Shown: positions 12,591 through 25,730, counted from the stretch's first letter. The stretch: DNA of 64,000 nt from Gnetum montanum (GCA_015680685.1 MNCI01034304.1:30489-94488), one strand, 5' to 3'. A program made the numbers and translations. Notes: a model not told the origin generated them from the sequence alone.

Positions 12591-12700
12591 ACCTTGACTA
12601 CTACATTTGTGAGGGTAGCTAGGAATTGAGCCTAATTGAACCCACAATCTCTTATCAAAGAGAGGAGCTTGTTGACTATTGTGCTACACACATCCTGTTT
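12590..12700 (-). mobile_element. Possible tRNA-derived SINE head
   Basis: On the minus strand TGTAGCACAATAGTCAACAA, then CTCCTCTCTTTGATAAGAG, then GTGGGTTCAATTAGG has the layout of a tRNA D-arm, anticodon arm and T-arm with an imperfect B box. It does not fold as an intact tRNA because the T-arm lacks the closing bases. A decayed SINE promoter is the best guess. Confidence 0.35.
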
Positions 12701-14555
12701 TGATTAAGTTGATTGACGACTTCTAGGATTTCAAAGATACGTAATCAAAATGGGTATCTAATTTTGTTACTATGATTGTATGAAGTCTTAGATTGTACCA
12801 CTAACATTTATACTTGGTAGAATTTAAGTTTAATGACAAAGTTAACATTGAGTTGCTTTGATATTTTCTATTATGATATTTAGTTTTAAGTTTTGTAATT
12901 TTTTTTTACTCATTTTCTAGGAAGTTGAAGATTTGATATAAAAAATAATTGTGAAATTGAAAATTTGATAAAGTAGATTTTGTAATCTTGTAATTAATGA
13001 TGTACTTGTATAACTTAAAATTGCTATCAAATGGAGAAGGTGATGAAGAAGAGGGTTAGGGTTTGATCTAGTGATGGTGGATATGAGTACTATGGAGCTT
13101 GTGTGTGGAGTATTGTTGGGGTCCATGGAGTGGACATGGTTTATATAGAGAGTATGTTGTGTAAGAAGCTAGGTGAGGTGAGAAAGAGGAGCGCCTCTTG
13201 TGATTGTGGGACATGTTTTGGGAGTTATGCTTGTTTGTTCTAGAAGATGTGTAACACAAAGATGAAGCATGGGTTTCAAGTTGTGTTGGGTACCATGGGA
13301 TGTCCTAGGGGATTCTTGTGGCTATTGATGGATTCCAACATGTTGATGTACCTAGTTTGGATATGATAGAAATCCAAGCCAAGGATTATGTATGTGTGAT
13401 GACTAATTGTGAGTAGATGAGACAATAATTGAAAGGAGAGAATGTACAAGCTATGACTTTGCATGAAGGAATATTATAGACTTTTACATTGAATTGCAAA
13501 GAAATAAGATATTATTTGATATTCTTTGGCTCTTCAGTTAAGAATTAAACATTGGCCAAATGGCATCCAAGGACATAGTGTGATCGTAAACTAGTTTTCA
13601 AAAGTCTCATTTGGATAAGGATTTTTAATTATCCAATGGAAATTGGGGAAATTGAGTTGGTAAAGTAGGCAGGGTAAGGATTTGAGGGTCTTATTGAGCT
13701 TGACCATGTTATAGCGAAAACATCACTAATGGTTTTGGTCACATTTTGTGTGCTTGGATTCCTCTGTTGTAGTCATATGAAGTCTACCAAGTCAAATTCA
13801 AAAATAAGTAAGACATGTTTACACTAAAAGTTAAATATGAAAAACATCAAAATGCTACACATTGTGCCAGAATTCTACATTAATATAGGGCATAGACGAA
13901 TGACTTAATGATATACTTGCACTCTAGAAAATTGATGAACTTTTAAAAAAACCACTTAAAAATGCTAGAATTCAAAACTTTTTGATGGTGGACTAGTCCT
14001 CAATAATGCTACCCTTGGTAGTACTAACACCAAAGCATTGACTTTGCAATCTCCTAAGAATGCTACTTAATGAAGTTTATGAAGACTTTAGTTAATATAA
14101 CTTATTGTTTATAGTTGGGTAAAATTAAGTGATTCAACCACCAATGGCTTATAACTAATTATATAGTTGTAGAGTGGTTAGATATAGTTAGGTCTAAACA
14201 CCAATGAAATTATACTTTTGTACTCTTATGTTAAGGAGTATTTTTAGGAAATGTAATGGTTGAGAAAATGGAATATTTATCGAGAGAAAGTGTAGTAGAA
14301 TCCTAGGCATAGTCATGAGCTAGTCAAGCAGAAGGTTTTAACGTAGTTGTAGTCTAATGTAGAAGGTAAGCACAATTTTATTTCTTGCACCCTAGATCAT
14401 CAATTTGGTTTTATTTACATTCACTTGAAGAGTAGATGAATGCCAATATTTTTTTTGGTTTTATTAACATAACATTAGATTTAATAAACTACATGGAGAA
14501 CCTCACTATCTCTTAATTGCTATTCTAATCAAGTATTGAAGTACCATCAGTAAGC
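12701..14555. other. Intergenic, nothing supported
   Basis: AT-rich. Minus-strand frames at 12917-13464 are short, overlapping and of biased composition. A TATATAGAG-like box near 13140 sits in a G-rich stretch that might be an old LTR, but no ends were found. Confidence 0.35.
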
Positions 14556-14559
14556 TTCG

Positions 14560-14880
14560 CTTAAGTTCACATCATCTTACAATTGAAAATGAAAGATGGA
14601 TTTAGTTTCATAAGAGAGTGTACTTGTATGTTGTGTGGGCTAGGAACCTTTGAGGCTAAGTTGCATGTGTTTCGTTTTTGTGTTATGACTATACATTTGA
14701 GACAACATTATAATGTTACAACAAAAACTTACATGATTTGTTTTTGTTGTCTCCATTAATTCTTGGTCAATTTGTAGAGTCATTTTTATTTTTCATAAAA
14801 ATGTAATATCTATCCAATGGATTATATGGATCTTCAAACATAATAAAGCTTTAGTGTTAGTTTTTAATTTCATATAAATA
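14560..14880 (+). repeat. Degenerate dispersed repeat (copy 2)
   Basis: Second copy of the segment at 8340-8690, with the same block order. A fragment reads RVCTCMLCGLGTFEAKLHV, reminiscent of the CxLCG zinc motif of plant LINE reverse-transcriptase C-termini. Stops break every frame. Confidence 0.4.
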
Positions 14881-17800
14881 CTTTTTTATAATTAATAGAA
14901 GGACGCTTTTGGATTTATATAATCATTTTAGGATCTAGATCTAATTTCTCTACCTATGTTCAAACATCTTCTTCAACATCTTAGAGATAATTGTTGCTTT
15001 TTTTCATTAAACATTCTAGAAGTAGATGATATTATTTTTTACTTATTTTAGAAATAGACAAGTAGGCTATCTTAAAATTAGGTAACTTTTTCTTGTTAGT
15101 TCTAGTATGAACTTTGGAAACTTTTACTCCACTTATTTTAAATGCCCATGTTGTAGTTTAGAAGTAAGAGAAAGAAATGAATTCAACAAGCCCAAATTCA
15201 AGCTAATAGAAGGCCATATCTACATATGGAAATATAGAAAAAACTCAAATCTCAAAAGAAGATAAAGATGCAGTGAAGTCAAAATAGCTTTTTTGTAAAA
15301 TAAAGACCAAAGCCATGTAATTTATATTTGAATTACTATGCCACATAAGATAAGATAGGAAATTCTATTATTTTTACTTTTATTAAAAGACTCATGGGCG
15401 GATGTAATTAGAGAATGGCCCCAATCTCTCATGTCTTAAATTTTGAGCCTAATTTTCCATAAAATAGGCATGTTCCATTATATTCTATTATGTCCTCCTC
15501 ATTTAGTTGTAAATACGCGGACAAATCATGTTTGTAAAAGAGGCAATTGATACCATTGAGACAATTCGATACTACAACAATAAAATAGTTTATGTTACAA
15601 AACTTTCCATTCCAATAACTTTCATCATCCATCATCAATTGATCATATTCATCAATTTATTGATCCAAGAAGTTGAACAATCACATTTGGGGCCACCCAT
15701 GCGTTACAGATTTCAACCATCAAATTAATTCCAAATTTTTGCAACTAGGTATATTGTTGAAAGAGCTTTGTATCAACTATTCACTTACTCCATAACTTTC
15801 TTAGATTGTAGAGATATTCATCGTACAAATCACAATTTTTATTTTGGATGCTGAATAGTTTTATTCACGATCCCTTTTTCGGGATATATTTAAATGAGCA
15901 AAAAAATTTCAATTGATGTAAAATTTTGTATGCTTATAGATTGTAAAACGACCTTTCCAATAAGCCTAAGATCAACCCAAAACTCATCTAGATTGTAAAG
16001 ATATCATAACTACAAACTACAAAAAACTCAATTTTTTTCCATTAGGCCATCCACATCATTCGAAATATTAGGCTGCCAAAAATTTGTAAAATAAAAAATT
16101 CTTTCAAATATTCTTACATTAAAAAAATCTACAATTCTATCCCTGAAAAATGTATATCAACATCTTAGGAAAAGGTTGTTCCTTACTTTTACACATCTTT
16201 CATTATTTTTATTTATTGTTGTGCTTTATTTTAATATTTAATACTAATATTAGATCTTCCCTTAGAGCTATGTAAATTTCTAACAAGTTGAATCATATTT
16301 ATATGACAGCCTTAACAAAGTCATTCATAAATCTTTGAAGTAAAGTTCATATTTACTTTAATGATTAGGTTGATTTTGAAAATACAAAATCTTTTATATA
16401 CTACATTTGACAATATTTATTTTATTTTTTTCACTTATTTTAATTTTGATAGCTTGATAAAAAGAGAAAAAAATTTAGAAAGTTTGATGGTGTGGCTATA
16501 GATTGTTGTATAACTATGTATAACTATACTTGGTTCAAGTTTAAGTAAGAATATCATTTCGCAAGAAATATATATCATAGAAATTTCCACCACTCAAAAG
16601 TGCAACATTGGGAATAGTAGTCAACATCGACAATGCTTGGTGCAATACAATTGATGCTAAGGTAAGAATCCTTGCAATGAAGCAAATGAACATGTGTAGT
16701 TGAGAGAAAGCAAGTAGCATGCATCCCATTTCATGAACAAGGGTACAAACATGTGTAAAAAATTTGATTAGCATAAGCAATAGAGTTTTTGAAAGAGCTT
16801 TGAATCAAATTACTCTTATTCTTTAGAGGATGGTTACATCTAGGAATAGGCGTACATTCTCATTGTTCAGGACTTTAAGACAACATGACAACTAGCCAAA
16901 CATCAAACATATTATACAAATAGAGAGATTATACAAATTTTAAATGACTTAATAGAATAAATGAAGCATTATAGATTTGTAGGATTGCTTTGAAAGAATT
17001 GTAATATACTTCAATTAGAACTTTATAGCTCAACATTGCTCCCTATAAATGAATCCATGACTTGGAACTTTCAAGAGTATTACCATCAAACTAACACCTC
17101 ATTGTTGAAAGTTAATTGAATAGTAACAAAGAACAAGAACAATAGAGCCCCATGAACAACTTGACAAACCTGTAACATTTATTACATTCTTTTTGGCTCA
17201 AATGACGGAAACATTCGATGCAAGGGTAGCATTTGGATCCTTCAAAAAATGGAGCCACCTTACCTTCGGTTTGATTCCAGAACTGCACAGAACGTGTGCA
17301 TCTTTGCTTTTCAGTTTTCAATCTTGGCATGCTATTGTCTCTGTTCATTTTCTTTTGCCACCTTTTGCGCTTTGAGGCTGAGATTATCAATCTTTTGAAT
17401 TATGTTATGCTGTTGTTTCTGTTCATTCTCTTGCCACCTTTTGTGCTTTGTTGTGCACCATACAGAAATTGCATTTTTCAGTCTCCGAAAAATAAATACA
17501 CAGAAGAAGATCTTATATTTGAAGATGAGATTTCTGCTAATTAATGTTTTGAATTATGTTTTTCTGGACATTTTTTACACATGAAATGTTATGCAAAGAA
17601 TTTTTAAGAAATAAAATGCTTTGTCATTATAATTTTACGTTTATATGATGGATAAAAAATGTGCTTCAACAGGCATCGATAGTTTAGAATTTGGAGAATG
17701 CTTCTTTCTGACGGAGTGAGCAAAGAGCAGAAAAAGTTGGACTTTTTTCTTCTTTCTTTTTTATCTTTTATTTTATTTTATTTTTTTCTTTTTGGGGACA

Positions 17801-18985
17801 AAGTTTGTTATACAGGATGCTTTAGATGGTTTTTTTCTCAAATAATCGTGTTTTATAAAATTTGCAAGTAAAATTGGTTCAATCTCACGCTTTTTTTTTC
17901 CCTGAAGAAGCATAACAGATAACAGAGAAGTACTAGTATCAGACATACTCAATGAAACAAAGATGGAAAGATGTGAATGCACATGTATTCCACTCTTTAT
18001 CATTATCTCATTTGTCTAAATTATATAAGTATTTATAGGATGGAAATTTGGTGAGCATCATTCCATAAAACAAAGTTAGCCCTAAAGTGTTTCCGAGTTA
18101 ATTTTTAAAAATCAATTTTTTTTTTTGGAAAATGTTATCCTTATGTTGTTTTTCACTAAACGACTATGTCTACCCTTATGAGATAATGGTGAAAATTAAA
18201 TTTAAGAATCAAACCTGTGAATCGCCAAAAACAAATCACATGCACTAAACAGGTTAGGCTAACCAACCGAACAATGCCTCACAACCTAAGAACCCTAACT
18301 TTACCGTATAGACTTCGGTTTTTATTGTTTTTAGTAGGATAATTCAAATTTGTCATTTTTCTAACCCCCAGTAATTAAGACAGATTGTCTACTAATGCTT
18401 TGTTGACATTAGCAAAGTCAACCCATCACTGCAAAGGATCCAGGAAAAGTAATCCAAGCTATTTTTAACATGAAAATCCAAGAATACTAAATTAAGGGTG
18501 TAACTGAAATTAGGGATGTAACCGATTCCCATAACAGTTCAAAACAAAGAAGGTGGGAAATGTTCTATAGCGTAACAAGTTATATATTTGGTAAAAGCTT
18601 TTATTAAAGTATAAATATTAGTAAAAGCTTCACTTCAAAATTATGTTTTTGATAACACTAAGTGATTCTTCATCTCACAATGATATTGGCCATGTGGGGT
18701 ACTTAAATCACCCAAATTAAAGAATCAAAGGCAGTATGAATTGGCGAGCAGACACTGACAAAGTACTTCAAATGATCTAAAGAAACACACCAGCGATTTG
18801 GTCACAAATCAGCCTGCTCATTGATGATAACCATGGCTGATGAATCATCTGTTGCATATTTCAGAACAACCAATAAGAGTAATTTGTTCTAATATTCAAC
18901 TAACTGATACTATGAAGAATGAATTTTCAATTGGAATGATTAAAAGAGTGATTTAAACAATAAAATTATATCTTCAAATAATTTT
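14881..18985. other. Intergenic, AT-rich, no gene supported
   Basis: No ORF here has recognisable homology. A 92-residue minus-strand frame (17112-17390) with several CxxC-like pairs is unassigned. An imperfect tandem duplication lies at 17330-17455, and T-rich low complexity at 17745-17795. Confidence 0.4.
17330..17455. repeat. Imperfect tandem duplication, about 78-bp period
   Basis: The block from TGCTATTGTCTCTGTTCATT to CCACCTTTTGCGCTTTG (about 17330-17374) recurs as TGCTGTTGTTTCTGTTCATT to CCACCTTTTGTGCTTTG (about 17408-17451). Confidence 0.6.
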
Positions 18986-18989
18986 GACT

Positions 18990-19445
18990 TTAATATCCAG
19001 ATCTATCCTTGAAATCTTTAAGTAATGCCTGAGTAATTTCAACAGACAAGAGTACATTTCGAAGAGCAAACTCTTTGTATTTTTCTGAGAAGATTATCTC
19101 ATCTTGATGCTTGAGAATTGAGTTAAAAGCTGTTTCTTTGAGAGGAGAAGAAGAGCATACAATTGCTAGCTCAAGAATATCCAAGACATTAGATGGACAT
19201 ATAGAATTTATGATATGAGCTTCACAAATTTTGCTTAAATACGGAATATCATATTTATCAGCTGCCAAAAGTAAGGCATGTCCATGTAGTTGAATTTGCT
19301 CTTCTGAAATGCTTCCACTGTACAGAAATTCTATGAAGCATTTCAGCTCATCATGGCTCATTTCTGACATAGGGATTGAATCAACATCTGCTGCTTTACA
19401 TTCGTCAGCTTCAAACATATTTTTGAAAATTGGTGACTTTGTTGC
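18990..19445 (-). CDS. BTB gene exon 3 with stop
   Basis: The acceptor CTGTAG|GCAACA starts the exon, so exon 2's AHRIVM runs straight into ATKSPIFKN as in other BTB proteins. It carries the rest of the BTB core and the C-terminal helices, with the stop at 18990-18992. Confidence 0.85.
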   Translation of the reverse strand, partial: ATKSPIFKNMFEADECKAADVDSIPMSEMSHDELKCFIEFLYSGSISEEQIQLHGHALLLAADKYDIPYLSKICEAHIINSICPSNVLDILELAIVCSSSPLKETAFNSILKHQDEIIFSEKYKEFALRNVLLSVEITQALLKDFKDRSGY

Positions 19446-21588
19446 CTACAGAAAATACAATATCACTATCAATTTAAGATCCACTATACTGCTGTGTCAG
19501 TCTGATAATTGGTCTAAGCTCAAATATTTAGTAAATTGATCTTCGTTTAAAAAATTTACCTCTTCAAGTTAACTAACATTCTCTACTGTAATGGAATTTT
19601 GATTCTCAGAAATTATATTTAATTGAAGTCTAGAATATCCACTGAGATTGATCTATGAAACCAATAATGACAATTACTTAAGAACAGAAAGGGCATTTCA
19701 ATGATTAAATCAGGAGAGATTTTATAAGCAACAAAAGGGATTTCCACAAAAATAAACAATTCTTAAAGTATTTGAATGGACATCCATTTTGTTATGCTGC
19801 CATTCCATCTAATGAATCCGTTCTAAAATTTCATCTGTTTCTAATCTGCTATGCAAACTCAGGTCAACAGCTGAAAATGGGCTTGAAGTTTTGAGTATTA
19901 CAGATTAATTTATCAAGCTGCTATCCAAAATCCTAAAGTCATATACCAATAGATCGCTTAGTAAGATATCTAATATCACATCATGATTTTAAAAAGAACA
20001 TTTTATATTTGATAAAAGACTAAGATGTACTGCAATAAAACAGATCCACCTTGATTCCAGTACATACATTAGTAGAGGCAGATTGATTGATAATATAGAA
20101 AAAAATTAGATGGAGTATGAGAAAAAATAAATTAAAAAAACACTAATTTGGTAATGCATACATGCACTAAAAATTCATCATAAAACACAATCAAAAACAC
20201 AAAAAAAGAAAAAAAAGAAAAAAACACACTAGGATTTTTATCATCGATATGGTACTGTCCAAGGTCAATCATCAAGTAAGAGCCAAACAATATGCAATCA
20301 TGCTTTAGCAACTAGCATCCTTCCCCTTCTATCTCTATATCTAAGATCTGTTGACATTCAGTCACAGAAGTAGAAGGAAATCTGTTTGGTTTCTATAAAG
20401 AGTCTTGGTCTATAGAAGCAAATGGTAAGAATTAGTGTTAAATTGTTAACAGTATTTAGATTTTTGCATATTACTAGGGGTCATAATTTGGAATGATGGC
20501 AAGGTGCTTATTTCTCAAGTCATAAGGCCTGAGTTTGAGTCTGGCCATAGCTACCCAAAAAGAGATTAGGCTTTTGCTCATCTATCAAGCCTTCTGGACC
20601 CCATTGACAAAATAAGCATTAAGTCTCCCAAGTGATGATCCTTTTTTTGCATTTTAACATAAAATTGTGATCTGTATTTCCCTCTGGTAAATGGTGATGG
20701 AGGCTTTTGTAACCAATTTGTTGGGACAAGGCTAAGATGATGATGAGTCTTTTGCTCATTGAGTCTCAGGGTGATTACCCTTTTTTCAGATTTTTACATA
20801 GCTGGGATCTTAATTTCCCTCACGCAAATTTGTGATGCTAAAATCCTTACATTTTTTGGAGTTTCGCTGGCTCATTGGCTAATCAACTATAGAACTTTCT
20901 ATAACATTTTCCAATGCGGTAATACAAAAACTAAAATTTCTATAAAAGATAAAGACAGCAACGCTGACCATCACGATTCTGTGGGCATATATCGATTTTC
21001 CATCTCTTGGAACAAGCTCCACATCAGGATGTAGCCCTTCCTGGAAGGCCATGGTCAACGACTCCAAAAATTTGTATCTTACCAGCACCGAATCACCCAG
21101 CTGCTGAAACTGTTTCAGCCGATTAAATGCTTGGGCAAGCCCCTGCTGAAACAATAACAAAACAAGGTAAGAAGAAAAGAACTATTCAACCAGCCCAATG
21201 ACACATTAATTATGATTCATACTATCTAATTTATTAATGAAACTGAAATTTTATTACATCGGTGTACCCTCTGGATCTATTAAACAGTAGAAATACATGC
21301 ATACTATGAGTTTTGAAAACATAATTAAAAACGTTTACAATTAATCATCTCTCTCCTGTCAAACCTAACCTTAATTACCACAATTCCATGATGTTCATAA
21401 TAATAACAAATTCCACTTCTCACCTTCTGGGAAGAGATTCTTGTTTTTTCTGAAATCTCGTCAGCAACTCCTTCCAGTTTAGAGGTGAGAGATAAAATAT
21501 TCTTGGCCCCGTCATAACAGCTTGCACATATGGTGTTCCGGGGAGGCCTGAAAATACTCACAACAGGGCTGCACAGACAGCAATCCAT
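18990..21588 (-). CDS. BTB/POZ domain protein, At3g56230-like (join complement 21588-21424, 21145-20969, 19445-18990)
   Basis: Three exons encode 265 residues, close to the Arabidopsis At3g56230 family length. Residues 1-25 hold a paired-Cys N-terminus (MDCCLC, then PPRNTICASCYDGAK) characteristic of this family. The BTB fold spans about residues 90-190: LHPDVEL and YAHRIVM from exon 2 join ATKSPIFKNMFEADE and the SHDELKCFIEFLYSG core from exon 3. A helical BACK-like tail ends SGY. BTB proteins usually act as CUL3 ubiquitin-ligase adaptors; that role is inferred from the family and the substrate is unknown. All splice sites are GT-AG and all junctions are phase 0. The start is chosen by homology; ATG at 21591 or an in-frame ATG at 21717 (43 extra residues) are alternatives. 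No disabling lesion is seen. Confidence 0.88.
20475..20748 (+). mobile_element. tRNA-derived SINE with RTE-type tail, in BTB intron 2
   Basis: The head has an A-box-like TGGCAAGGTGC (about 20500) and a B box within GAGTTTGAGTCTGGCC (GTTTGAGTC fits GWTYRANNC), spaced as in a tRNA promoter. The 3' end, AATTTGTTGGGACAAGGCTA followed by GATGATGATGA, matches the tail of the RTE LINE fragment at about 9155-9186. This suggests the SINE borrows RTE machinery. It lies opposite to the host gene in the 1,523-bp intron. I could not define target-site duplications. Confidence 0.65.
20969..21145 (-). CDS. BTB gene exon 2
   Basis: 59 codons after the acceptor TTGTTTCAG, and before donor ATG|GTCAGC. A second in-frame acceptor three bases on (CAGCAG) could drop one Gln. 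It carries the start of the BTB domain (LHPDVEL ... AHRIVM). Confidence 0.82.
21424..21588 (-). CDS. BTB gene exon 1
   Basis: 55 codons, from MDCCLCSPVV to the end RISSQK, then donor AAG|GTGAGA. It encodes the conserved Cys-rich N-terminus and a short helix. The following intron is 278 bp (21146-21423). Confidence 0.82.
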
Positions 21589-24500
21589 CATGGCTGCCAA
21601 TTCCAAAACCAGACCAGAGCAACAGGCCAGTCCCAGACCCACAAAAACACAATCACAATTCCTTTTCTGAAAGAAAGAAAGAAAGAGTTTAAACACAATC
21701 ACAATTTGTTTTCTCAAGGAAAGAAGAGTCTACTTTGGTCGCAGAATATGTCAGCCCAACAACGCATCAATCATGCTTTTATACCGGCCTACTTTCCCAC
21801 AGAAAGTATCCAGCAAAGCGTGCGCAATTTCTTTTATCACAGCCATGCTGGAATACAATGTGAACGTGAAAGCTGTTGCATTCCCTTTACAGTTTTTTTT
21901 TTAAAAAAAAACCCCAAAAAATTAGTGAGGTAAGGAATAAATAATTGCAAGAAAGCAAAATGCTGTTGCATTCTGGTTACAATTTATTTAAAAACTAGAA
22001 TAGATGTATTATTGTATTTATTATATATGCTTATATTTTGTGGGGAGAAAATCAAATCTTTCTATGGCTAAGACAAATGCTCATTTTCTTTATTGCTCCA
22101 TTTATGGAAGCTTTCCCTTGAGGCTATGACCAAAAAAATTTATTCACCTTTCCGTCATCGAACAGGAAAAAACATTTGCGGTAGCTACCTACACTGATTG
22201 TTAGCCTCTCCAGAACACACAAAGAATTGACCAGAGTCGTTATGAACAGGGAAAATATTAATTTGCCGTAGCCAAGAACAGGCCTCTTCCACACTGATAG
22301 TTACCTTCTCCGCAAAAAAAAAAAGAAAAAAAAGAAAAAAGCAATAACAAAAAGAATTGACCGAAGAAGGGATAACTGCAGGAATGCAAAAATTCTTACC
22401 TTCAGCACACGGCATCAAATTATTGTTATTATAATGTTTGCTTTAAATTCTTGCACGGCACCTATGCGTTATCGAAAAAGGATTATGATGGTTTCTGAAT
22501 TCTGACCAAAACCAGGGAAAGGCCAAGATTTGCATGTGCTGTTCATCTAATATTTCCAGGTTGAGGGACCATTCATGGCTTTTGGTGACCCAGCAACAAT
22601 TTTTTATAATAATGGTCTGAACAGGGAATTAGTGGCGGAGCACAATCCCATTAGAAGTACACTCATACCCATCATTGGCTACTAAAAACTATTGCATATA
22701 TGGGATTAGAATCTGTTCATTATGACTAATGAATGTAGGGTGGGTAACCAACAATATCAATCCTTCAAATATTTTTGAATGATGTGGTTTGCCAATTTTT
22801 AGGGGATCAAGCCAACTACTCTTTCTAAACAACGGATTACTATACTACCAAACTATATCCGGTGTAACCGGATAAGAAAACCACATTCAGTGCAATTGTG
22901 TTGGTTGAAAGAAAATCATATTCAGCTCATTTGGGTTGAATTTGAATTCTTGATCGTAATTACTTCGTTACAACTGAAATGGAAACTCGAATTTTATTAG
23001 TTTGGAGACCCTTTTGACCTGTTGGACAGTATTAAGAAAATTACTAAATATGGTTGGAACCAACTATGGAATTCTTCCCTTGACGGTAGAAACATACATA
23101 CTATTAATTTTGCAAACATTATTAAGAAAATTTCCCAATGTCATCGGTAGCAATTATGAAATTCTCTTGAAATCCTTTGACTGGCCGAAGCCCCTGACCT
23201 TGTGCCATAAGTTTTTCTTTTTTTTCTTCACATTCTTGTTAAGTTGTAACCGCGTGGGACACGGTGAGGACTTAATATGCTACCATGAACTTCCTGCTAA
23301 TTTAAGGCTATTCTGGTGGGATTTGACAAAAGGACAAAGTTCTCAGAGTCTTTTTCAGTATGTCCGGAAAAGAGGAGCTCACCGAATCAGATCCTACCAT
23401 CCAAACTGAAGCTATATTACAGGTTGACCTTCTGTTAGTACCAAACACCAACCATCAACTTTGAAAGGGTCAACAAAATCTTACATCTTTTAAGTGTCAA
23501 AGCCCGCTCTAAATTAAAAGAAAAATTTTGTTTAATTTTCACGTGGAAATGTGCGAACCAACCTTAAACTGTTAAGCATAAAATATATGGTTTTTGTGAG
23601 ATGAAGATAGGTAAATAGTATAACAATGTATTTTTCCAAGGAAAAATTAGAAAATTCCGAGTCCTCCTTGCTAAAACTCATTTATTGTAGAGATTTCAGT
23701 TAGATCTTTGTAACTACGTGATACCTTCAAGTTGCTATCAAACTTCCTTATTCATTTCATAGCTTTCTTTCATTAAAAAAAAAAAAAAAATTTACTTTCA
23801 TTGTGTTATGTGATAATTTAGTGTTTTTTTTGCTGTTCTTTATTTTTTTATATAGATTATATGAATTTTTGGTATCTTCTAAGTTTGAATTTATATTGTT
23901 TATGCATGGTTTTTGAAATATGCTGAAGCAAGGAGGATGAAATTGGTTTATCTTGAAAAGAAAGTCTAAACAAAAGTCCTATAAAACGTTTAACTTTGTC
24001 TCAATTCCAGAATAAGTGTTAGAGTTTTAGAGAGCAAAAGGGGATTGTAATTTGACTGAATCTTACCCATAGAAGGACAATTGTTAAAGATACACCAAAT
24101 AAAAATCTTCATTTTTAGCTGCCACCCAAATTGGTAGAGTTTTTTAAAAGTAGTCTTCCACTGTTGTGTTCAAAGGATTTTATTAGCAAATTTAAAAATT
24201 GAGAAGTTTAAGAAATAAGATCCATCAGCCCGTATCCAATTATCTTGAAGCTTCTACTAGTACTATAACTTGTTCACCAATGAGAAAAAGAATAGCATGT
24301 AATTGGTATGTATGCTTGGATCTATCTTCTAAGTTTGGTTACCCATTTGAGATCATTTAGAAATTTGTGATGCCATGAAGGAAAATTGTGGTAACAATAA
24401 AGGGTACAAGTTTGCCTACCAAACTCAACAATCAAGAGCTGAAGATAACAAACATAAGCAAGAAAAATCCTTTATTCAATGCTAAATTAGAGTAGTAATG

Positions 24501-24770
24501 TTGGAAGTAAGCAGTAAGGGTTTTTGGATACAGCACAATGTCAATTCTTCACCTTTCAACCCTCAATTAATCACAATAGGCTCACATGATAATGATCCTA
24601 CAAAGAGAGATTCACTTACTCATCATGACCTCACACAACACAATCGAGGCATCCTCTAGCTTTTACACCCTAACCCTGATTTTTGGGCTTCCTTTTTCAA
24701 GTCAAGTTTTTATAAAAAAAAAATTGATTTTATGCTAATTGCGAGTGGCTACAAGTACTAGCCCATCTTA
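21589..24770. other. Upstream flank of BTB gene and intergenic sequence
   Basis: The BTB promoter should lie just right of 21600 but no convincing TATA site was fixed. An imperfect duplication lies at 21650-21720 (AAACACAATCACAATT twice) and another at 22165-22375. A 135-residue frame at 23002-23409 (+) contains a poly-Phe run and no recognised domain. 24400-24720 resembles LTR-like sequence but has no ends. Confidence 0.4.
22165..22375. repeat. Imperfect duplication upstream of BTB gene
   Basis: Blocks GCGGTAGC..., ACACTGATTGTTAGCCTCTC and AAAGAATTGACC(A/G) occur in order near 22178-22235 and again as GCCGTAGC..., ACACTGATAGTTACCTTCTC and AAAGAATTGACCG near 22265-22365, with an A-rich tract inserted in the second copy. 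Confidence 0.5.
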
Positions 24771-24775
24771 GTTAT

Positions 24776-25730
24776 TGATGATTGGTGAGGTACCCCTACA
24801 CTCAACCATACGAAACGAGCGTAGCACACACGATCCAGTCGAACTCCGCAGACTAAATGCCTACACGCCCCATGGAACACTTGGGGTTAATCATTCGTTG
24901 TCTTCCCAGACTTACTTGTGTTTGTCATGGTGTATGGTTAAGTAAGTCTGAGGTATATGATTTTTATATCTTTTATGTGTTTTATGTCTTCTATGCTATT
25001 GAGGTGAAGGGTTGAGAAACTAGCTAACTCTAACTAATGACCTAAGTCTAAATTAACTAGCGTCAGCATCCGTTCCCACTTACCGTACACACCTTGAACT
25101 ATGCAATTGCGGCTACCAAACGCTAATCGTTATTGGGATCACCATGTGTAACGCACGTGCTCGAAGTGGTCGTACTGAGGCACTTAACTAGCCTAAACGT
25201 GATAAGCATCCGTTCCTTGGCTATCCGTACACATCCTTGAATGCTCATAACCAAGTCGTACTTATCCCATGTTCTAGGAGATAAGGGTGAGAGAGACTAA
25301 TCGCGATGAGTAGTCGATTCCTTGATTAGCCGTACACATCCGTAAATGCTTGTAATCAAGTCGTACTCATGCCACGCTACTGCAAGTAATAAATAACATG
25401 TAATAAATCATATTCCATGCACTACAAGGTTTATCCACAAAGCTCATCTTTATTGCCGTACACAACTTGAGTTTAGGCACAATGTTGCTCAAATAAAGAT
25501 CCGTTCACTCGGGGACTCCTACTGCGGGCACATGGAAAATATTCTATCTCTGGAGTGATCAATCTGCCAGAGTTTCCCTACTTTTAGCCTAGGATGGAAA
25601 ATAAGGGGAGTGCCACCTCTTATTTATAGATTTGGCGACGGACCGCGATATCGCATACGCGACATTGTAGGGGACGACGCGATATCGCATGGGATGTGAT
25701 ATTGCGGCTCATGCGAATCGCATCTCATCA
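24776..25730 (-). repeat. Element U 3' LTR
   Basis: 955 bp, from TGATGATTGG to ..CATCTCATCA. It carries a TTATTTATAG (TATA, minus) and a GATATCGC array near its right end, and matches 30750-31716 throughout with scattered, mostly C/T and G/A, differences. Confidence 0.9.

Noticed and set aside
12590-12700. tRNA gene on minus
   Set aside because: The B box is imperfect and no acceptor stem pairs; a SINE remnant is more likely.
12917-13464. Three overlapping minus-strand frames rich in His, Ser and Thr
   Set aside because: Composition reflects G/T-rich repeats on the other strand; no domain, no splice structure.
16541-16780. 79-codon hydrophobic frame on minus
   Set aside because: AT-rich chance frame without recognised motif or flanking exons.
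17112-17390. 92-codon Cys-containing frame on minus
   Set aside because: CxxC pairs are suggestive, but the frame overlaps a local tandem duplication and matches no family I know; left unassigned.
23002-23409. 135-codon frame on plus
   Set aside because: Interrupted by a poly-Phe run from a T tract; no domain and no supporting splice signals.
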